Below, in pieces: positions 38,601 through 47,818 of a stretch of 64,000 nt of DNA (the stretch's first letter is position 1; every line of letters starts with the position of its first letter). A program made the position numbers and the translations under genes. This stretch comes from Desulfobacula toluolica Tol2 (GTDB lineage Bacteria; Desulfobacterota; Desulfobacteria; Desulfobacterales; Desulfobacteraceae), in contig NC_018645.1 in assembly GCF_000307105.1 (NCBI RefSeq), positions 2,999,501 through 3,063,500 of the forward strand, read 5' to 3'. A model generated the notes under the pieces. The model made no database searches. It was given only the letters and a program-made list of their open reading frames with translations, and was not told the origin of the DNA.

Positions 38601-40742
38601 ATGTTTATATCAAAAATAGAAATTAAAAATTTTAGAAATTTTGAAAATTCGGAAATTGATTTTAATGAGGGAACAAATGTTATCATTGGGCACAATAATG
38701 CGGGCAAATCAAATTTACTTAAAGCCCTTTCTCTTATTTTTAATCCTGAAAGCGGTCGAAAACTTAAAGTTGATGATTTTTACAAGAAGATAAATACAGA
38801 CTCATATTTTGAACAAGATGCAAATGGTGACCTAAAGATAAAGAGCCCTCCTAAAATAGTAATATCCGCGTTTATCTCTCAATCAATAAATGATAACAGC
38901 ACCAATGAAATACAGCCGGATGACAATAATACGATTTATGAATGGCGTATTCAAACATCTCCTTATTACATCGCAAGATTAACGTATGAATTTTTTCTTC
39001 CAGAGGGTGATGAAACAAAAGAGTATATTGATAGTATTACCAAATTGATTGACAAGGGGATAAAAACAAAAGATTCGTACTGGAATTTGATTCATCGAAA
39101 ATTTATCCATAAATATATTTCAAGAATTTATGGTGGTATAGCCAAGCTAAAAAATAGAGCAGATAGTGACCAATTAAGAAAATTTGATTTTCAATTTCTT
39201 GATGCAATTAGAGACGTTGAAAAAGAGTTGTTTACTGGTAAGAACACTCTTTTAAAAGATGTCTTAAAATATTTTCTTGACCATAAAATAACTATAGATA
39301 CCAATTTGTCCGAAGAGCAAAAACAGGAAAACAAAGAATCAAAACATGAAGAGTTTGCCACCAAGTCGTCAGAAGTGATAATGCAATTGAAACAACGGAT
39401 AAATACAGACCCAATACTTGAATACTCAAAAGATGTAGGAGCCTCAATTGGAGGTGAGCCTGATTTTGAAGGAAGTATTGATGAGGTTGAATTGTTTTCG
39501 ACTTTACGGCTGATTGTAGAAAAGGAAACAGGGATAAAATTACCCGCCACACACAACGGCTTAGGGTATAATAATCTTTTATTCATATCTGTATTATTAG
39601 CTAAAATGCAAATGAGTAGATCCGATTATGTCAGCCAAGATGACAAAAAAGTTTTTCCAATGTTGATTATAGAAGAACCAGAAGCACATTTGCATCCATC
39701 AATGCAGTTTAAGTTTCTTAAATTTTTAAAAGAGAATTTAAAAACCAAAAACGAGGTCAGACAAATATTCATCACAACTCATTCCACTCATATAACGTCA
39801 GCAGTTGAATTAGATGAAATTATTTGTCTGAATGTAGATGATGAAAATAATTTACAAATAGCTTACCCTGGAAAAGTTTTTGATTCAGACAAAGCTGAAG
39901 ATAAAAAGTCGAAAGCATACGTAAAACGATTTTTAGATGCAACAAAATCAGATATGTTATTTGCAAAAACCGTCCTCCTTGTTGAAGGTGTTGCAGAGCA
40001 ATTACTAATTCATTGCTTGGCAGATTATGAAAATAAAAGCTTAGAAGATAACCATGTTGCTGTTGTAAATGTGAACGGTCGATACTTCAACCATTTCCTG
40101 AAACTGTTTGATTTTGATAGCAACGATACATTTAAAAAACATGCTATTCAGCGGAAAGTCAGTTGTATAACAGATGCTGATCCTGTTCAGAAAGATACTT
40201 CAGGGAAGAAACCAAAGTTTAAAAAATGTTTTCCCTTCGAACTGAATATTGATACTGCGAAATTTGAATACAAAAAAATATCCGAAATACTAAGTTCATT
40301 ACAGGCTAAATATGCTGGAAATTCATATATAAAAATTTCAAGCAGAGTTGATGGAAAAGGGAAAACATTTGAATATGAACTCGCTTACAATAATGCGTCT
40401 ACAGATTTACTAATAACAGATGAGATAGCTAACATCCAAGAATTAAAAGATTTAATAAACGCCATTAAAGCTAATAAACCGTTCTCTGACATTTTAAGCA
40501 TACTTAAAAATCAAAACATTCAGGAGAGTATTGAACTGTCTAATTGGACTGAAGAGGAAAAAAAATCAGCCATTATTGCAGCCAGATATTTACAATCAAT
40601 CGAAAACAGTTCTTGGGCAGGAAAAGGCGAGCATGCCTTAAACTTAGACATGAAATTACGGGATAATTTAAAAAACGGAAATCCTGTTAATTTTAGTGTC
40701 CCTGAATATATTAAAGAAGCAATAAATCATGTATGCTCATAG
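38601..40742 (+). CDS. gajA: GajA-like OLD-family ATPase/TOPRIM nuclease
   Basis: 713 residues. N-terminal ABC-type ATPase: Walker A GHNNAGKSN near residue 31, signature/Walker B LIIEEPEAHLHPS near residue 354 and TTHSTH. The C-terminal TOPRIM domain has the acidic residue in LLVEGVAEQ (near 464) and the ITDAD motif (near 524). Followed 12 bases later by a UvrD-like helicase gene, the pair that defines Gabija, a nucleotide-sensing anti-phage system. It is longer than usual GajA (about 580) because of an insert between the ATPase halves and a C-terminal extension, so it may be a divergent branch. Confidence 0.85.
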   Translation: MFISKIEIKNFRNFENSEIDFNEGTNVIIGHNNAGKSNLLKALSLIFNPESGRKLKVDDFYKKINTDSYFEQDANGDLKIKSPPKIVISAFISQSINDNSTNEIQPDDNNTIYEWRIQTSPYYIARLTYEFFLPEGDETKEYIDSITKLIDKGIKTKDSYWNLIHRKFIHKYISRIYGGIAKLKNRADSDQLRKFDFQFLDAIRDVEKELFTGKNTLLKDVLKYFLDHKITIDTNLSEEQKQENKESKHEEFATKSSEVIMQLKQRINTDPILEYSKDVGASIGGEPDFEGSIDEVELFSTLRLIVEKETGIKLPATHNGLGYNNLLFISVLLAKMQMSRSDYVSQDDKKVFPMLIIEEPEAHLHPSMQFKFLKFLKENLKTKNEVRQIFITTHSTHITSAVELDEIICLNVDDENNLQIAYPGKVFDSDKAEDKKSKAYVKRFLDATKSDMLFAKTVLLVEGVAEQLLIHCLADYENKSLEDNHVAVVNVNGRYFNHFLKLFDFDSNDTFKKHAIQRKVSCITDADPVQKDTSGKKPKFKKCFPFELNIDTAKFEYKKISEILSSLQAKYAGNSYIKISSRVDGKGKTFEYELAYNNASTDLLITDEIANIQELKDLINAIKANKPFSDILSILKNQNIQESIELSNWTEEEKKSAIIAARYLQSIENSSWAGKGEHALNLDMKLRDNLKNGNPVNFSVPEYIKEAINHVCS

Positions 40743-40754
40743 GTCTCTATAAAA

Positions 40755-42482
40755 ATGATTGAAATAAATTCGAGTACTCTAATTTCAACAGAAACGCCTT
40801 TTAAGATTTTCGCCGGACCAGGTGCAGGAAAAACTTATTGGCTGATCAACCATATCGAAAATGTATTGCACAACTCTAAACGATTAACCACAACTACTAA
40901 AATCGCTTCTATCACATACACAAATATCGCCGTTGAAGAAATTCAAAGCAGACTTGGTGACAGTGATGATAGAGTATATGTATCTACGATTCACAACTTT
41001 CTTTATAAATTTATTGTAAAACCCTACGGTTTTTTACTTAAAGATAATTCTGGCGCAAATCTTATCAATTTACGAAACCTTGACGGTCACGATGAACACA
41101 TACCCAATTCCAGATTCGTCTATGATTGGAAAACTCAAAACAAGTTAAATTACATTAAAGACGACAAAAAAATATATGAATGCCTACAGGATTTAGATTG
41201 GCATCTTAATGCAGACTCAAGCATTGATCTGGGACCGAGACATACTTGGAAAAGAAAAATTGGTAGGTACTGGATTAAAAAAGAGTTATTTGTGGACTAT
41301 AAAAAAAGGTACTGGAGAATTGGGACAATACATCATGAAGATGTTTTATATTTTGCATATAAAATCATATCTGAAAATCCAGAAGTCCTAGAGTACGTGA
41401 ACCTCATGTTCCCTTACATGTTCATTGATGAATTTCAAGATACAAATCCAATTCAAACAGAGATCGTAAAACTCATTTCAAAAAATAATACTATTGTTGG
41501 GGTGATTGGAGATGCAGAGCAATCTATTTACAAATTTCAGGGTGCCACTCGTCAAGATTTTGTTGATTTTAAGATATCAGGGATAAACAATTACCAGATT
41601 AAGGGAAACAGAAGAAGCACAAATAAAATTATCAATGTATTAGACAACATTAGGTACGATAGAGTCAAACAAACTCCCATAAGAAATATAGAAGGCAATA
41701 TGCCAACGATTTATGTTGGCGACAAAATGAAAGTTATTGAATATTTAACAAAATCATACCCTGAAATATCAATTCTAACAAGGAATAATGAAACAGTTGG
41801 CCAGATTAAAAATGATAATAATAAAAATATTGGAAATCTGTGGGATTCTTCACGAGGTTTAGATAGTAACTACGAAAGGCAGAAACTTTTATATAATTCG
41901 ATTTATGCAGCAGAATTATGCTTGCTGGGGTATTACAAAGATGCTGTGAGGTTAACATCAAAGATATTCTACAAATACAAGGATGGAACTAAAATACAGA
42001 AAGTTAAGAAGCGCGAGTTGGCAATAGTTTTGATTGATTTACTTGTGTCCCAAAAACAAAATAATAGTTCAAAAACACTTTTTGATTTCTACAATTCATT
42101 ATTTGAATATTTCTTGACTAATTATCAAATTAAAATTGGTTCAAAAATCACAAGAGGAAAATATAAGGAATTTTCCGAAAACAACATTTATGCTGATTTG
42201 GTTCAGGCTTTGCGAATTAAAGATGATACAAGTCGGATTAAAACTATACATAAAGCAAAGGGCGCTGAATATGAGAATGTATTAGTTGTAATGGAAAATA
42301 GCATAGAATTACAATATGTTCTCAACCCTGAAAAACATCAAAATGAAGATGATAGCAGAATTTATTATGTTGCTTTTAGTAGGGCAAAAGATAATTTATT
42401 TATTACTGTCCCAAAAGAATTTACAAAGACGGATAAAGAAAAATTCGAAATGATAGGGTTCCATATCAAGAATGAACTGTAA
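40755..42482 (+). CDS. gajB: GajB-like UvrD/PcrA-type helicase
   Basis: 575 residues, superfamily 1 helicase: motif I GPGAGKT, Ia ITYTNIAVEEI, motif II FIDEFQDTN, motif III GDAEQSIYKFQGA, IV GNRRST, V TIHKAKGAEYENV, VI YVAFSRAKD. Shorter than UvrD itself (about 720), as expected for GajB. It shares one cassette with gajA, which makes a two-gene, 4-kb integron cassette. Confidence 0.87.
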   Translation: MIEINSSTLISTETPFKIFAGPGAGKTYWLINHIENVLHNSKRLTTTTKIASITYTNIAVEEIQSRLGDSDDRVYVSTIHNFLYKFIVKPYGFLLKDNSGANLINLRNLDGHDEHIPNSRFVYDWKTQNKLNYIKDDKKIYECLQDLDWHLNADSSIDLGPRHTWKRKIGRYWIKKELFVDYKKRYWRIGTIHHEDVLYFAYKIISENPEVLEYVNLMFPYMFIDEFQDTNPIQTEIVKLISKNNTIVGVIGDAEQSIYKFQGATRQDFVDFKISGINNYQIKGNRRSTNKIINVLDNIRYDRVKQTPIRNIEGNMPTIYVGDKMKVIEYLTKSYPEISILTRNNETVGQIKNDNNKNIGNLWDSSRGLDSNYERQKLLYNSIYAAELCLLGYYKDAVRLTSKIFYKYKDGTKIQKVKKRELAIVLIDLLVSQKQNNSSKTLFDFYNSLFEYFLTNYQIKIGSKITRGKYKEFSENNIYADLVQALRIKDDTSRIKTIHKAKGAEYENVLVVMENSIELQYVLNPEKHQNEDDSRIYYVAFSRAKDNLFITVPKEFTKTDKEKFEMIGFHIKNEL

Positions 42483-42511
42483 TCGAATTACTTTTGAATA
42501 TTTTACCGTTT

Positions 42512-42554
42512 TTCAAACAAATCAAATGCTGCGGACAAGCCGCAGATTTTGGCG
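42512..42554 (+). other. attC of the gajAB cassette, interrupted at the crossover by RIT copy 1
   Basis: TTCAAAC box, stem CAAATGCTGCGG / CCGCAGATTTTG with an extrahelical G, then CG. The TT expected next is found at 45640, after the 3,085-bp RIT unit, where it continues TTATATT. Confidence 0.7.
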
Positions 42555-42758
42555 AACCGCGCGGTCAGAACAAAAGTTATGTGCAATTGGAAGGTGCCTG
42601 AAGTAAAAAGATAAGAAAAACTCCGTTCAGTAACGAACAGTGGCATAACTTTATTTCTATGGCAACACCTAAAATCTATAAAAAATGAATTTTAAGCGCA
42701 CTGATCCATAAAAACAGATATTTTTAAAAAAACAAGTAATATCCAGATCGTATTCCGG

Positions 42759-43733
42759 CTATGTGCGAAGCTCTTGAAAACTAAAAATAACACCTCCGTT
42801 TTTTATAAGCTCATTCATAAAAATGACGCCGGGTAGTTTTTCCATTGCCTGCCGTACTTTTTGCATTGAAGGATGGATGTAAATTTCGGTGCTTCTCGTT
42901 GTTGAATGTCCCATTAAGCTTTTAATCACAAGCATATCCACTTCTTGATCATTGAGATGGGAGGCAAAGGAATGGCGCAGAGTATGACAAGACACATTGA
43001 ACCGGGTTTGCAGGCCTGATTTTAAAACGATCTTTTTGAAGTTGTCCTCCATGGTACGAATGGCCAGACGGTTTCCTTTTTTTGAGATAAACAGGGCATT
43101 TCGATACTCATTTTTATAAAAAAAGGTTCTTACGGCGAGATATTCCGACAGGATCTGGAACAATTCATCGCTCAAGTGAAGCGTGCGGATTCTTTTTCCT
43201 TTTCCAGTCACGGTGATTTCTTTGGTTTTTAAATCAATATTGGTGAGGTCCAGGCCGAAGACTTCTCCGATCCTGAGACCGCATAAATACATCAGGGCAT
43301 ATATGGCATAATCCCGGACACCAAGGCATGTACTTCGGTCGATGGTATCTAAAAATTGTTTGATCTGTTTGGCGGTCAAAGCATCCGGACGGTTTCGATA
43401 TCCCTGTCGGACTTTTAGAATATTCTTAAAAGGCAAATCTTCAGATTCATCCACCTCCTGGAGTCTTAAATAATGAGAATAACTTCGCAGGGTAAACAAT
43501 TTTCGGTTCAGAGACCCGCCGCAGTTTTTACGCTTAACCTTTAAATATTGCTGGAAGTCCATCACCACAGGACCGGTGATTGTTTCATGCTGGTGTTCAT
43601 CCATGAAAGCTTTAAAAAGCTTAAGGTCACAACGATTACTTTTAATAGTCTGTTCACTGATGTCATACACGGTTGATCGATAATTCATATACGATTCAAT
43701 ATGGCTAAAAAAATTAGTTGTGTTTACTCCCAT
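42759..43733 (-). CDS. RIT tyrosine recombinase, third gene (copy 1)
   Basis: 324 residues. Core-binding N-terminal domain, then Arg in CGLRIGE, Lys in TGKGKRIRTLHL, HTLRHSFASHL, MGHSTT and Tyr in EIYIH. Complete catalytic set. Its start overlaps the stop of the second gene by 10 bases, indicating coupled translation of the trio. Confidence 0.9.
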   Translation of the reverse strand: MGVNTTNFFSHIESYMNYRSTVYDISEQTIKSNRCDLKLFKAFMDEHQHETITGPVVMDFQQYLKVKRKNCGGSLNRKLFTLRSYSHYLRLQEVDESEDLPFKNILKVRQGYRNRPDALTAKQIKQFLDTIDRSTCLGVRDYAIYALMYLCGLRIGEVFGLDLTNIDLKTKEITVTGKGKRIRTLHLSDELFQILSEYLAVRTFFYKNEYRNALFISKKGNRLAIRTMEDNFKKIVLKSGLQTRFNVSCHTLRHSFASHLNDQEVDMLVIKSLMGHSTTRSTEIYIHPSMQKVRQAMEKLPGVIFMNELIKNGGVIFSFQELRT

Positions 43734-44632
43734 GACATCCTCCCATTAATAACCAGCTGATTTAAGGCTTCCTGTTTAAAACTGTCATCCACCTTGATGT
43801 AAATTGCGGTTTCAGCCGTATTGGAATGTCCCATCATCGCCTGGATGGCATGAAGCGGTACCCTGGCGTGATACATTTCAGTGGCAAAGGAGTGCCTGAG
43901 TACATGGGGAGTAATTCTTTCTGTGATACCGGCTTTTTTGCAATACTGCCTCAATTTTCTTTGAACCCGATCGGTTGAGATGGCCGTACCACTTTCAACC
44001 GGGAACATGGGATCTTTTTTAAATTTTAATGTCTTTGGGTGGGACAGATATGCCAAAAGATTGTCATATAATTTATCCACCACAAATAAAGCCCGCTGTT
44101 TTTTGTTTTTCCCTTTTACCCGCAAAAGCCCGATTTTAGGACCATGCCCGGGTTCAAAAGATCCAATGACAAGCCGGGTAAGCTCACTGACCCTTAAACC
44201 AAGCGCCCACAAAAAAGATAGGATAAGGTGATTTCGATTCTCCATCCAGGTGGACCGGTCGATACTGTTTAATAATTTAAAAACAATGGCTTTTGATACC
44301 GGCATAACTGTGCTGGGGCCGTTTTTCTTTAACTTGGGCAATGCTTGGGCCGGACTTTTTGCCATGATATCCAGTTTAACCAACATGGTATAAAATGTTT
44401 TTAAGGCGGATCGATGATGTTCCATCCGGCTGTAACTGAAACCTTCTTGTTTTAAATGTGCTATCCACTGACAAATGTGCGTCCCCTGGGCCTGGGTGAC
44501 AGGGATGTTGTTCTGCTCTTTTAAATACCGGGCAAACTTGCCCATACAGGAAGCATAATTTTCAACGGTTTGATTGGCGTATCCACAGACATCAGACAAC
44601 TGTGTTCTGTATTCATCCAACAGAGCAATCAT
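43724..44632 (-). CDS. RIT tyrosine recombinase, second gene (copy 1)
   Basis: 302 residues. Arg in LGLRVSE, Lys in VKGKNKKQRAL, HVLRHSFATEM, MGHSNT, Tyr in AIYIK. SAM-like N-terminal domain. Start overlaps the first gene's stop by four bases (ATGA). Confidence 0.9.
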   Translation of the reverse strand: MIALLDEYRTQLSDVCGYANQTVENYASCMGKFARYLKEQNNIPVTQAQGTHICQWIAHLKQEGFSYSRMEHHRSALKTFYTMLVKLDIMAKSPAQALPKLKKNGPSTVMPVSKAIVFKLLNSIDRSTWMENRNHLILSFLWALGLRVSELTRLVIGSFEPGHGPKIGLLRVKGKNKKQRALFVVDKLYDNLLAYLSHPKTLKFKKDPMFPVESGTAISTDRVQRKLRQYCKKAGITERITPHVLRHSFATEMYHARVPLHAIQAMMGHSNTAETAIYIKVDDSFKQEALNQLVINGRMSWE

Positions 44633-45516
44633 GGACTCACCTCCGCGTTTAACCCCATATAAGGGTGGACCTGCATATATACCGCATATTGATCCGGATT
44701 AAGGTGAGTATATTTCCGGGTGCTGTTGCTTCGCACATGCCCCAGGACATGCCTGGTTATTTCTGGATCGGACACCTTGTTCAAATGGGTCGCAGCCGTA
44801 TGACGAAAAAGATGGGCATGAAAATACTTATCAATATCAAGCGAATCTGCCGCCTTTTGGAAGATATCACGCAAGGTTCGTGGAGAAAGCCGTTTGTTCC
44901 TTTTAGATAAAAACAAGGGCCCTTGTTCTTCATTAAGAAAAGAAAAATACTGGTCCAGAATATGGCATAAAACCTTCGGCATGATCAGCGGTCTTTGTTT
45001 TCCCCCCTTTTCTGTGATTTGCAAAAGCCCGGTTTCAATGTCCACGTCTTCTATGTTCAGACAAAGAACAGAGGATAGTCTCAGACCAAGGAGCCCAAGC
45101 ATCATAATCATGACAAGGTTTCTGTACCCTGCAGTATCGGATGCCAGGCGATAAAAAAAAGTCAAAAGGGTATTGAACTCTTCGATGGTCAAAAAATGCG
45201 GGATTGTCTTTTCAATCTTGGGATAGGGAAAGTCTGAGGCAATATTGATTTTTATCCATCCGTTCATTTTTAAAAAATGGTAAAATTGCCTCAAGCTCCA
45301 GATGCGGGCTTTTCTGACATGAATTGAAGGACTCTGATATTGGGTAATAAATTCTTTTAAATGCTTGTACGAGATAGCCTGGAGTGAGTCTACCGGCACT
45401 TTGTCAAGGAACCGGGCAAACTCATTTAGTCTTACCCTTAATGATTGAATGGATCTGGTTGCAAAATTTGACACTTTACAATAATCGAGAAAATGGTCTA
45501 TCTTGATTTCCAGCAT
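44629..45516 (-). CDS. RIT tyrosine recombinase, first gene (copy 1)
   Basis: 295 residues. Arg in LGLRLSS, HLFRHTAATHL, LGHVRSNS, Tyr in RKYTHL. First gene of the trio, preceded by AGGAG about 10 bases before ATG 45516. All three show complete active sites, so the element may still be mobile. Confidence 0.9.
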   Translation of the reverse strand: MLEIKIDHFLDYCKVSNFATRSIQSLRVRLNEFARFLDKVPVDSLQAISYKHLKEFITQYQSPSIHVRKARIWSLRQFYHFLKMNGWIKINIASDFPYPKIEKTIPHFLTIEEFNTLLTFFYRLASDTAGYRNLVMIMMLGLLGLRLSSVLCLNIEDVDIETGLLQITEKGGKQRPLIMPKVLCHILDQYFSFLNEEQGPLFLSKRNKRLSPRTLRDIFQKAADSLDIDKYFHAHLFRHTAATHLNKVSDPEITRHVLGHVRSNSTRKYTHLNPDQYAVYMQVHPYMGLNAEVSP

Positions 45517-45667
45517 AGAGGATCTCCTTTCTTTTTGGGAGAAAAGTTAAAAATATCTGTTTGGGAGGTTCTCTATGCTTCTACTACAATTTTTACACCT
45601 TACAAATTCCTTTTTTTTTCTAACCGCGGGGTTTGGGGGTTATATTCCAAAAAACAGTTAATGAAAA

Positions 45668-45877
45668 ATGTCAAAGAAAAATAAAAAGCGATTATTAATA
45701 GCGGGTTTAGTTGTATTAATCATGGCATCGATTCTACCACTATTACCCAGTAGCATATTGGGCATATTCCCATCATGGCTGATTAATAATTGTATGTTCG
45801 TTGCACTCAGCTTGATCCTCGTTGACCTGCTTTTTCTGATTCAAGGGATAGATGACTTATTTAACAAAAAGAAATGA
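45668..45877 (+). CDS. Small two-helix membrane protein, cassette gene
   Basis: 69 residues with two hydrophobic helices (LIAGLVVLIMASILPLL and FVALSLILVDLLFLI) and a lysine-rich N and C terminus. No family recognised. It is the only gene in a cassette of about 366 bp (45640-46005). Small membrane proteins are frequent in integron cassettes. Ribosome site weak. Confidence 0.6.
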   Translation: MSKKNKKRLLIAGLVVLIMASILPLLPSSILGIFPSWLINNCMFVALSLILVDLLFLIQGIDDLFNKKK

Positions 45878-45923
45878 CTTTATTAAAAAAAAATCAATGA
45901 CATGAACAAGCAAAAAGATCGGC

Positions 45924-46011
45924 ATATAACCCATTCACTGGACGGGACCGCGAGCAGCTCAGCCGCTTTTTTCAAGCGCCTTGGCGCGGCCCGTCAGTTC
46001 AACCGTTAGAT
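45924..46011 (+). other. attC site of the small membrane-protein cassette
   Basis: ATATAAC box; stem ACTGGACGGGACCGCG / CGCGGCCCGTCAGT with extrahelical G; crossover G/TTAGAT fits GTTRRRY exactly. The box complements the cassette start TTATAT at 45640, as in a circular cassette, which independently fixes that border. Confidence 0.85.
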
Positions 46012-46039
46012 TGCCGCTAATTGAAGCAAGGAGTCAATT

Positions 46040-47812
46040 TTGAAAATCAAGGAAGTAAAAATAGAAAATTGGCGGTCGATTCAATCGGGCAATTTATCTT
46101 TTCAAGACTTAATGATATTTATAGGCCAGAACAATCATGGCAAATCTAACATACTTAGCGCACTACTTTTTTTCTTCGGAGAAATTAAACCTCAAGAATT
46201 AGATTTCTATAATGAATCAGAAGAGCTACATGTCGAAATAGTTTTTTCTAATTTAGATGAAAATGACAAATCAACTTTCAATAAATATCTGACGTCTGAT
46301 AATGAAATTAAAGTTCGAAAAACAGCATATTTTTCAGGAAATTTTGATTATAAAGGTTATGTTCAAAATCCCACTACTGAATGGCTTCAAGAAAACAACG
46401 CTAGTGCCTACACCACAAGGGCTGTTGCTGAAGCTCTACCCCTAGCAGAATTTTTACCTGAATCAGGTAGAATCACAAATGCAAATATTGTTTTCGCCCA
46501 AACTCAATATATCTCAAGAAACTCAGATTCTATTGAGTTTAGCTATGAATTAGAAAGTACAAATTTTTTGGGTTTGAAAAACGTTGCTAAAGGTATTTTT
46601 GGGCAAATATTCCATATCCCAGCAGTACGAAATGCTACCGACGATTATATAACGAAAGACTCAAGTCCCTTTGGTTCACTTTATTCAAAATTGATAGAAC
46701 AAATGTCTTCTTCGAATCCAGATTGGATTTCTGCGAAAGAAAACATTTCAGGCCTATTTGGCTTGCTTAACAAAACTGATGAGAATGGCAACCACAATGC
46801 GCAAAGACCTCAAGAACTTACTAGGTTTGAAGCTAAGCTTAGTTCACACCTCTCTTCTTGGGGTGCTGAAATCGATGTAGAAATTGTAGCCCCAAATATT
46901 GATGATGTTTTTAAAGCAAACACAAAAGTTTGGATAAATGATGGGGTTAAAACTGATATAAATCGAAAAGGCCATGGGCTACAAAGGGCATTAATATTCG
47001 CTTTAATCAAAACTATCGCTGAAACACTTCGAGAAGAACATTTAGCCGCACAGGAATCAGAACAAGGTACAAGTTCCAGGAGAGCATCAAATTCAATGTT
47101 TTTCATTTTAGAAGAACCTGAATTGTATCTACATCCACAAGCTCAGAGGGCTTTATTTGAAACCCTAACTACTTTAGCTGATAGTGGAGCTCAAGTTTCA
47201 TTTAGCACCCATTCAAGCGCACTTGTAGATTTAGAGAGGTATAAGTCAATCTGTATCGTAAGAAAAGATTCTCCAACTACTGGAACGACAGTATGTCAGT
47301 GCACAGATGACATTTTTTCTGGTGACAGTAAAAAAGATTTTAACTTAAGTTATTGGGTTAACCCTGATCGAAGCGAACTGTTTTTTGCTCAAAAGGTTAT
47401 CCTAGTCGAAGGTGCAACTGAAAAAACCGTAATCCCATTTCTTGCTCAAAAAATTGAATGTTTTAAACATGAATATTCTGTAATTGATTGTGGCTCAAAA
47501 AATAACATTCCCGCATATTGTGGCCTTTTGAACAAGTTCAGTATTCCTTATGTAGCTGTATATGACGTTGATCACCAAAACGGTAAATCACAACAAGCTA
47601 TCGAATCTGCAGATATTGCAACTAATGCTATAACGGCTGCCATTGACTCTGATTTTGGTACTACTATCGCTTTGGTAAATGATATTGAAGAAGAACTACA
47701 AATGCCACAGGGAACTGGTAGTAAACCCTATGTCGCTCTTGAAGAAATCAACAAAGAATCGTTTGAAATTACAGGTCAAATGAAAAGTAAGATTGAAAAA
47801 ATGTTTGAATAA
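46040..47812 (+). CDS. Solitary OLD-family ATPase/TOPRIM nuclease
   Basis: 590 residues, TTG start at 46040 with AGGAG seven bases upstream. Walker A GQNNHGKSN near residue 29, ATPase signature LEEPELYLHPQAQ near 357 and STHSS. TOPRIM: ILVEGATEK near 455 and YDVDHQNG near 512. No helicase gene accompanies it, so it is a stand-alone (class 1 type) OLD nuclease. OLD proteins are anti-phage factors (P2 Old); the cassette setting fits defence. It differs clearly from the gajA-like gene. A group II intron sits six bases after its stop. Confidence 0.85.
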   Translation: MKIKEVKIENWRSIQSGNLSFQDLMIFIGQNNHGKSNILSALLFFFGEIKPQELDFYNESEELHVEIVFSNLDENDKSTFNKYLTSDNEIKVRKTAYFSGNFDYKGYVQNPTTEWLQENNASAYTTRAVAEALPLAEFLPESGRITNANIVFAQTQYISRNSDSIEFSYELESTNFLGLKNVAKGIFGQIFHIPAVRNATDDYITKDSSPFGSLYSKLIEQMSSSNPDWISAKENISGLFGLLNKTDENGNHNAQRPQELTRFEAKLSSHLSSWGAEIDVEIVAPNIDDVFKANTKVWINDGVKTDINRKGHGLQRALIFALIKTIAETLREEHLAAQESEQGTSSRRASNSMFFILEEPELYLHPQAQRALFETLTTLADSGAQVSFSTHSSALVDLERYKSICIVRKDSPTTGTTVCQCTDDIFSGDSKKDFNLSYWVNPDRSELFFAQKVILVEGATEKTVIPFLAQKIECFKHEYSVIDCGSKNNIPAYCGLLNKFSIPYVAVYDVDHQNGKSQQAIESADIATNAITAAIDSDFGTTIALVNDIEEELQMPQGTGSKPYVALEEINKESFEITGQMKSKIEKMFE

Positions 47813-47818
47813 AAATCT

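Larger units (their letters stand above)
42555..45639 (-). mobile_element. RIT (recombinase-in-trio) element, copy 1
   Basis: 3,085 bp, indistinguishable from copy 2 at 52984 in every stretch compared. Three overlapping tyrosine recombinase genes, bracketed by a perfect 16-bp inverted repeat (AAACAGATATTTTTAA at 42712 and its complement at 45547). Both ends carry AACCGCG in direct orientation. Removing it rejoins CG with TTATATT and restores an attC. Confidence 0.85.
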
